Assembly (NCBI GenBank): GCA_002338565.1
Contig: DDIN01000008.1
Coordinates: forward strand, 1,307,567-1,371,566
Source: Hyphomonadaceae bacterium UBA1849
GTDB taxonomy: Bacteria; Pseudomonadota; Alphaproteobacteria; Caulobacterales; Hyphomonadaceae
DNA length: 64,000 nucleotides
Reading direction: 5' to 3'
Shown here one piece after another: positions 59,726-64,000 of this stretch (within the stretch, counting starts at the first letter, position 1; each line of letters begins with the position of its first letter). Made by a program: the position numbers and the translations under genes. The notes beneath the pieces were generated by a model. The model saw nothing but the letters and a program-made list of their open reading frames with translations. It made no database searches and was not told where the DNA came from.

Positions 59726-60250
59726 TTGTCTGAGTTATTTGAAAGAAAATCTTCCTACACGAAGGAAGAGCTGATCGAGAGCGGCAAGAGCAGCCTGTTC
59801 GGTGAAGGTAATGCTCAGCTGCCGGCGCCGCCAATGCTGATGATGGACCGCATCACTGAGATCACTATGGATGGTGGTCCGCACGGCAAGGGCAATATGG
59901 TTGCCGAGCTGGATATCGATCCGTCACTCTGGTTCTTCCAGTGTCACTTTATTGGCGACCCGGTTATGCCAGGCTGTCTTGGTCTTGATGCGCTCTGGCA
60001 GAATGTCGGCTTCTGGCTTGGCTGGAGCGGCTCTCCGGGCAAAGGCCGCGCGCTTGGCGTTGGCAATGTGAAGTTCACCGGTCAGGTTACACCTGATGTG
60101 AAACTCGTCCGTTACGAAATGGAACTGAAGCGCGTGAAGCGTGGTCGCCTTGTTCTGGGTATTGCAGACGGTCGTCTGTATGCTGATGACAAGCTGATTT
60201 ATACAGCTGACGACATGCGCGTTGGACTGTTCCAACCGGAAAAAAGCTGA
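59726..60250 (+). CDS. fabA: 3-hydroxydecanoyl-ACP dehydratase/isomerase
   Basis: A 174-residue FabA. It dehydrates 3-hydroxyacyl-ACP and isomerises the C10 trans-2 product to cis-3, opening the unsaturated fatty-acid branch. The active site is visible: His74 in FFQCHFIGDPVMPG and Asp88 in LGLDALWQ. I start at the TTG at 59726 (LSELFERKSSYT after the initiator), with AAGGA seven bases upstream, because homologues begin there; the frame extends 26 codons upstream. The usual partner fabB is not next; queE follows after 8 bases. Confidence 0.93.
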   Translation: MSELFERKSSYTKEELIESGKSSLFGEGNAQLPAPPMLMMDRITEITMDGGPHGKGNMVAELDIDPSLWFFQCHFIGDPVMPGCLGLDALWQNVGFWLGWSGSPGKGRALGVGNVKFTGQVTPDVKLVRYEMELKRVKRGRLVLGIADGRLYADDKLIYTADDMRVGLFQPEKS

Positions 60251-60258
60251 TCAAAGCC

Positions 60259-61014
60259 ATGAGCCAGGAAACGCTCTGGCTTGCGGTTGACGATCACGGC
60301 AATCCGGAAATCTTTTCTTCTATTCAGGGTGAAGGGGCGAGCCTTGGTGCGCCCCGCACCTTTATTCGCCTTTCAGGGTGTAACCTGCACTGTAAATGGT
60401 GCGATACCGCCTACACCTGGAATTTCGAAGGCACACCTTTCTTCCACGAAGACAATGTAAAGTTCGTTCCGGAAGCGGAACGTTTATCGCGTAGCTTTGG
60501 TGACGTCGCGGCTGAAGTCGCAAAATCTGAACCTTCCGGCATCGTGATTACCGGCGGCGAGCCCATGCTCCAGAAGGGTAAGCTTGAAGGTCTGATCACT
60601 GCGATCAAAAACGCGTGCGGACCGGTCTGGGTCGAGATTGAAGCTAATGGCTCTATCGCGCCTCCCGCAGGTCTTATCCCGCTGGTCAATCAGTTCAACG
60701 TCTCTCCAAAACTCGCCCATTCCGGCAATGACGCCGCTATTGCGCTGAATGAGGCCTCGCTTTCCGCCTATGCCGCGCTGCCGCAAAGCTGGTTTAAGTT
60801 CGTTATCGGCTCACCTGAAGACCTTGAAGAGGTTCTCTCGCTGACCCGAACATTCCGCATTCCTCATGAGCGCGTCTATCTGATGCCGCTCGGCCGGTCG
60901 TCAGGTGAGGTGCGCACGCGTAGCAAATGGCTCACCGAAGAATGCCTGCGACACGGCATGAACTTTACGGACCGTCTGCATATCCATCTCTACGGGGATA
61001 CGCGTGGCACCTGA
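60259..61014 (+). CDS. queE: 7-carboxy-7-deazaguanine synthase (radical SAM)
   Basis: A 251-residue radical SAM enzyme of queuosine synthesis that turns 6-carboxytetrahydropterin into 7-carboxy-7-deazaguanine. The cluster-binding cysteines are Cys41, Cys45 and Cys48 in CNLHCKWC, spacing CxxxCxxC, and IVITGGEPMLQ is the SAM-binding GGE motif. SSIQGEGASLGAPRTFIRL matches the family start. It lies between fabA and a GNAT gene, in the place where fabB might be expected. Other que genes are not in the window. Confidence 0.92.
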   Translation: MSQETLWLAVDDHGNPEIFSSIQGEGASLGAPRTFIRLSGCNLHCKWCDTAYTWNFEGTPFFHEDNVKFVPEAERLSRSFGDVAAEVAKSEPSGIVITGGEPMLQKGKLEGLITAIKNACGPVWVEIEANGSIAPPAGLIPLVNQFNVSPKLAHSGNDAAIALNEASLSAYAALPQSWFKFVIGSPEDLEEVLSLTRTFRIPHERVYLMPLGRSSGEVRTRSKWLTEECLRHGMNFTDRLHIHLYGDTRGT

Positions 61015-61474
61015 GTTTGAAATCCGTGCCGGTGATTTTGATGATCCGCAAGTGGTCTCGCTTCTGGAGTTTCACGTCCGTGAGGCTTTTGCCAATTCTC
61101 CGCCAGAGCTTGCCTTCGTGCTGGACCTTTCAAAACTTAAAGTACCGGAAATTGATTTCATCGCAGTCTGGCAGGGCGAACAGCTGGTCGGCATGGGCGC
61201 GCTGAAGCATTTGTCGGATGCCCGGTGCGAGATCAAATCCATGCGCACTCATCCGGACCATTTGCGCAAAGGCGTGGCTCGCATTGTGCTTGAAACCCTC
61301 ATCACTATGGCCAAAGAGCGCGGCTATCAGACCGTCAGCCTCGAGACTGGTAGAACTGAGGTCTACGCGCCAGCTAATGCCCTCTATCGAAGTTTTGGTT
61401 TCCAGCCGGGCGATGTGTTCGGCGATTATGTCGTCTCCGACTTTAACAGCTATTATCACCTTGAATTCGCCTGA
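61004..61474 (+). CDS. GNAT-family acetyltransferase
   Basis: A 156-residue acetyltransferase with RTHPDHLRKGVARIVLETLI (motif A, acetyl-CoA binding) and ANALYRSFGFQPGDVFGDY (motif B). It starts at a GTG that overlaps the end of queE by 11 bases, with GGGG upstream. Acceptor unknown; amino-acid or antibiotic N-acetylation are possibilities. It is transcribed with queE and fabI. Confidence 0.87.
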   Translation: MAPEFEIRAGDFDDPQVVSLLEFHVREAFANSPPELAFVLDLSKLKVPEIDFIAVWQGEQLVGMGALKHLSDARCEIKSMRTHPDHLRKGVARIVLETLITMAKERGYQTVSLETGRTEVYAPANALYRSFGFQPGDVFGDYVVSDFNSYYHLEFA

Positions 61475-61551
61475 GTGCAGGCCTCGCCTTACTTGACGTG
61501 ATGGGCGTCCGCGCATAGCCAACGAGTTCAACATTTCGTCTTGGAGGACAC

Positions 61552-62364
61552 ATGTCTGACTGGAACATGCCGGAAGGCAATCTGATGGCTGGCAAGCGCG
61601 GCATCGTTATGGGCGTCGCAAACCAGAACTCCATCGCCTGGGGTATCTCAAAGCAGCTCGCTGCACAGGGCGCTGAAATCGCCTTCACTTATCAGGGCGA
61701 CGGCCTTGAGCGCCGCGTGCGTCCGCTCGTTGAATCTATCGGCATGGATTTCATGATTCCGGCAGACGTGACTGACGACGAAAGCATGGACGCAGCCTTT
61801 GCGGCAGTGAAAGAAAAATGGGGTAAGATCGATTTCCTCGTTCACTCCATCGCCTTCGCTGGCAAAGACGAGCTGATGGGCTCCATGGTTGCAAACACCT
61901 CTCGTGAGGGTTTCCGTCGCGCTATGGATATCTCTGTTTACTCCTTCATTGATTGCTCCCGCCGCGCGTCTGAAATGATGGATCCGGGCGGTTCTATCAT
62001 CTGCATGACCTATCTTGGCGCCGAGCGTGTTGTTCCGTCTTACAACGTGATGGGCGTTGCCAAGGCTGCGCTTGAGGCGTCTACCCGTTACGCCGCACGC
62101 GACCTTGGTAATCAGGGCATTCGCGTCAATGCGATCTCTGCGGGCGCGATGCGTACGCTCTCTCTGGCTGGTATTCGCGGCGGCAAATCCCTCATGGGTA
62201 CGGGCCGTGAATGGTCTCTTCTGAAAGAAGACACGAAGATGGAAGGCGTAGCTGGCTGCGCGCTTTATCTTCTGTCTGACATTGGCCAGTCTATCACTGG
62301 CGAAGTTCTGCACGTTGATGCAGGCTTCCACGTTGTAGGTGTGCCTGAACCTTCCGAGGAATAG
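61552..62364 (+). CDS. fabI: Enoyl-ACP reductase (NADH)
   Basis: A 270-residue FabI that performs the last reduction of fatty-acid elongation. The N-terminal nucleotide region is IVMGVANQNSIAWGI, and the catalytic Tyr and Lys (Y-x6-K) lie in YNVMGVAKAALEA. GGAGGA precedes the ATG. Together with fabA it makes a fatty-acid synthesis group, interrupted by queE and a GNAT gene. Confidence 0.95.
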   Translation: MSDWNMPEGNLMAGKRGIVMGVANQNSIAWGISKQLAAQGAEIAFTYQGDGLERRVRPLVESIGMDFMIPADVTDDESMDAAFAAVKEKWGKIDFLVHSIAFAGKDELMGSMVANTSREGFRRAMDISVYSFIDCSRRASEMMDPGGSIICMTYLGAERVVPSYNVMGVAKAALEASTRYAARDLGNQGIRVNAISAGAMRTLSLAGIRGGKSLMGTGREWSLLKEDTKMEGVAGCALYLLSDIGQSITGEVLHVDAGFHVVGVPEPSEE

Positions 62365-62366
62365 AC

Positions 62367-62780
62367 GTGTTTCAGGCGTCCTGCGGCTGTGGCCAGCTAA
62401 AAGCCCGCTGCGACGGGGCGCCTGACAGTATTGTCCAATGTCACTGCGCCGACTGTAAAAAACGGTCGGGCAGTGCGTTCGGCCTTGGTGCCTATTATCA
62501 GGGTGAAGCCGTCACCATAACCGGCGTATCCCAGCGCTATATCCGCAAGGCGGCATCAGGGGCTGACTTTATCCAGTTCTTTTGCCCCAATTGTGCAACG
62601 ACCCTCTACTGGACGACAGAGCGCCATCCGTCCGGCATTGGTATTGCCGTGGGCGCGTTCGATGACCTACCGGATACTGAGCCCGTTCGTTCCGTCTTTG
62701 ACGACAATCGTTGTGCCTGGCTTGCGCCATTAAAAATCCCGACCTTCAGAAAAGGCCGGGACTCTGAACAGATCCGGTGA
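62367..62780 (+). CDS. GFA-family (glutathione-dependent formaldehyde-activating-like) protein
   Basis: A 137-residue zinc protein of the GFA family. The cysteines are in SCGCGQLKARC, CHCADCKKRSG and FCPNCATTLYW. It starts at a GTG 2 bases after the fabI stop with GAGGA upstream, so it is probably read through from fabI. The family name comes from one enzyme; most members, like this one, have no proven activity. Its last codons contain a stem CCCG/CGGG that could help termination. Confidence 0.85.
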   Translation: MFQASCGCGQLKARCDGAPDSIVQCHCADCKKRSGSAFGLGAYYQGEAVTITGVSQRYIRKAASGADFIQFFCPNCATTLYWTTERHPSGIGIAVGAFDDLPDTEPVRSVFDDNRCAWLAPLKIPTFRKGRDSEQIR

Positions 62781-62789
62781 TCAAAGCGC

Positions 62790-62975
62790 TTAAGCGCCGC
62801 CGCCCAGAAACTTTTTGCGCTTGGCTTCCAGTTTGCGGGAGAAGTTCTTAGCGCCTTTTGCGCCCATGCGCTTTTTCGCCATCTGCTTCTTTCCGGCTTT
62901 GTATTCTGCCCATTTCTCATCGCTGAGCTTCATCGCTTCGAAGTCGGATTTAATCGGGCTGGCTTTCTTTTTCAT
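62790..62975 (-). CDS. Small basic hypothetical protein
   Basis: A 61-residue Lys/Arg-rich protein beginning MKKKASPIKSDFEAMKLS, with repeats of KKxMAKKRMGAKGAK type. I start at the ATG complementary to 62973-62975, with GGGGA six bases upstream. It may bind nucleic acid or ribosomes because of its charge; no family recognised. It is convergent with the GFA gene. Confidence 0.6.
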   Translation of the reverse strand: MKKKASPIKSDFEAMKLSDEKWAEYKAGKKQMAKKRMGAKGAKNFSRKLEAKRKKFLGGGA

Positions 62976-63036
62976 ACTACGTCCCCTTGAGTTGACTGCC
63001 ATAATTTCTAAGCGCGGGGCGCTGGCAAGACAAGTT

Positions 63037-63630
63037 TTACGTGTAGGTAAACCCCTCAATCGCGGCGAGGCCTGCGAACCGGCTCACGCGTCCTGCCGTC
63101 TCAGAGTTGACGCCCCCAAGCGCGTAAACCGTCTTCTCCGTTCCCATAACCAGTCTCCGAAACTTCACCGGCCCCATACTAGCCCCCGCGCTCGCGCTGT
63201 TGGATGGAAATACGGTGGAGGCAAGAATGGCGTCGCAAACAGCATTGGCGATCGCGCGTCTGGAATGCGCAGACTGCGTCTGGATCAGAAAGCGTCCCTG
63301 CCATTTACGGGCAAGCTGCGCGCGGGCTTCCGGCCAGTGAACGCCATCGGCTTTGACAGCATTGGCAAGGTCTGGATCATTCGCAATGAGCAGGGCGATC
63401 CCTTTGCGATACGTAGCTGTCCTTAGTGCTTTGGCGACCTCATTCCGATCGGCCGCACCAAAATGGCGGTAGATGACGCCTGTGCCGTTTGGCAGTGTGT
63501 TCACAACGCTGACCGGATCCGGTGTTCGCTGCGGATCGGTCAGGAAAAATGCGCCAGGCAGGGGATAAGGCATTTGACGGCTTGCCTCTCGCACGGCAGA
63601 CACCATTCTTCGTCCTGTTCGATGCATCAT
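63037..63630 (-). CDS. ThiE/TenI-like thiamine phosphate synthase family protein
   Basis: A 197-residue TIM-barrel protein. FFLTDPQRTPDP, KADGVHWPEA, STVFPSNSASAGASMGPVKF and YALGGVNSE follow the order of ThiE/TenI motifs. Several phosphate- and pyrimidine-binding residues of ThiE differ (VHWPEA in place of VHLGQxD), so a TenI-like or divergent role is likely. The exact start is uncertain: inner ATGs at 63606 or 63573 would give proteins closer to the family's usual N-terminus. Divergent from yggS by 17 bases. Confidence 0.72.
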   Translation of the reverse strand: MMHRTGRRMVSAVREASRQMPYPLPGAFFLTDPQRTPDPVSVVNTLPNGTGVIYRHFGAADRNEVAKALRTATYRKGIALLIANDPDLANAVKADGVHWPEARAQLARKWQGRFLIQTQSAHSRRAIANAVCDAILASTVFPSNSASAGASMGPVKFRRLVMGTEKTVYALGGVNSETAGRVSRFAGLAAIEGFTYT

Positions 63631-63647
63631 GCCCGGAAAACCGCCTT

Positions 63648-64000
63648 ATGAGCTTTTCAGAAAACCTTGCCGAGATAGAAGCCCGCATTTCCAAAGCCTG
63701 TCAAAAGGCAGAGCGTGAAACCGCGCCGGAACTGGTTGCAGTCTCCAAGCGCCAACCTGATGAGCGGATCGAAGCAGCGCTCGCGGCAGGTGTGCGCGTA
63801 TTCGGTGAGAACCGCGTTCAGGAGGCGCAGGAGCGCTGGGGTGAGCGCCGTGGGCAGTACGCAGATTTGAAACTTCGCCTTATCGGGCCGCTCCAGTCGA
63901 ACAAGTCAGAAGATGCTGTCGCCCTGTTTGACGCGATTGACGTGCTGGACCGGCCAAAGCTCGCGCGCACTCTGGCAGAAGCGATCCAGAAGCTCGGTAA
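63648..64000 (+). CDS. yggS: PLP homeostasis protein, YggS/PROSC family (runs off the window)
   Basis: The first 117 residues of a YggS protein, opening MSFSENLAEIEARISKACQK. The PLP lysine is in LVAVSKRQPDE, followed by GVRVFGENRVQEAQERWG and LRLIGPLQSNKSEDAV, which are distinctive for this family. It buffers pyridoxal phosphate and affects amino-acid metabolism. The gene continues beyond position 64000. Its divergent neighbour is a ThiE-like gene. Confidence 0.92.
   Translation, partial: MSFSENLAEIEARISKACQKAERETAPELVAVSKRQPDERIEAALAAGVRVFGENRVQEAQERWGERRGQYADLKLRLIGPLQSNKSEDAVALFDAIDVLDRPKLARTLAEAIQKLG

Overview
The window looks like a chromosome segment of an alphaproteobacterium of moderately high GC, most likely from the Caulobacterales/Hyphomonadaceae. 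The indications are FabA and FabI with the Caulobacter-type repair gene mmcB, a CYP153-type P450, a sucA/sucB block, and GANTC methylation sites in an intergenic region. This placement is inference; there is no rRNA or tRNA gene to confirm it. No CRISPR array or complete insertion sequence was seen.

Layout. 1-1160: the end of a mobilization module (truncated relaxase, MobC-like protein, small ORF), all on the minus strand, followed by an AT-rich boundary. 1432-5076: a branched-chain 2-oxoacid dehydrogenase operon (E1 alpha, E1 beta, E2; no E3) with a clear terminator. 5202-10480: five genes that overlap or abut and look like one lipid or natural-product pathway: a KAS III/OleA-like synthase, an OleD-like reductase, a lactonase-like metallo-hydrolase, a CoF390-synthetase-like adenylating enzyme and a GT1 glycosyltransferase. 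10437-12845: a DedA-type membrane protein, then a lipoprotein and a PiuC-type oxygenase that diverge from a Fur-box-like palindrome.

12865-25746: the TCA-cycle block sucB, sucA, sucD and sucC on the minus strand. It is interrupted: a globin gene and an unknown gene lie between sucA and sucD, and about 4.6 kb separates sucD from sucC. That insert holds a VapBC pair with a degraded toxin, two exported hypothetical proteins, a DUF952 protein and a 691-residue redoxin/cytochrome c/copper-monooxygenase/EF-hand fusion.

25961-39430: an MFS transporter and PhoD-like phosphatase, a DUF2306 protein opposite a LytTR regulator, an orphan TAXI protein, an ArsR regulator, a YbbAP/TesA-type ABC and esterase locus, ZapE, a rhomboid protease and a single-domain response regulator. 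39431-39886 is a 456-base non-coding stretch dense with short repeats. 39887-50186: an acyltransferase, a CYP153-like P450, three lipoproteins (two of them probable paralogues), threonine dehydratase, a methyltransferase, a double ABC ATPase and an iron alcohol dehydrogenase.

50209-64000: housekeeping genes (mmcB, gpsA, a TetR regulator, a PIF1-like helicase, a ThiF/MoeB protein, hydrolases, fabA, queE, fabI, a ThiE-like protein, yggS), with a 34-residue membrane-protein gene that carries its own promoter and terminator.

The most promising undescribed system is the five-gene cluster at 5202-10480. Next are the split sucCD locus with its multidomain copper oxidase-like protein, the structured intergenic region at 39431-39886, and the two tiny membrane-protein genes at 31694 and 54541.
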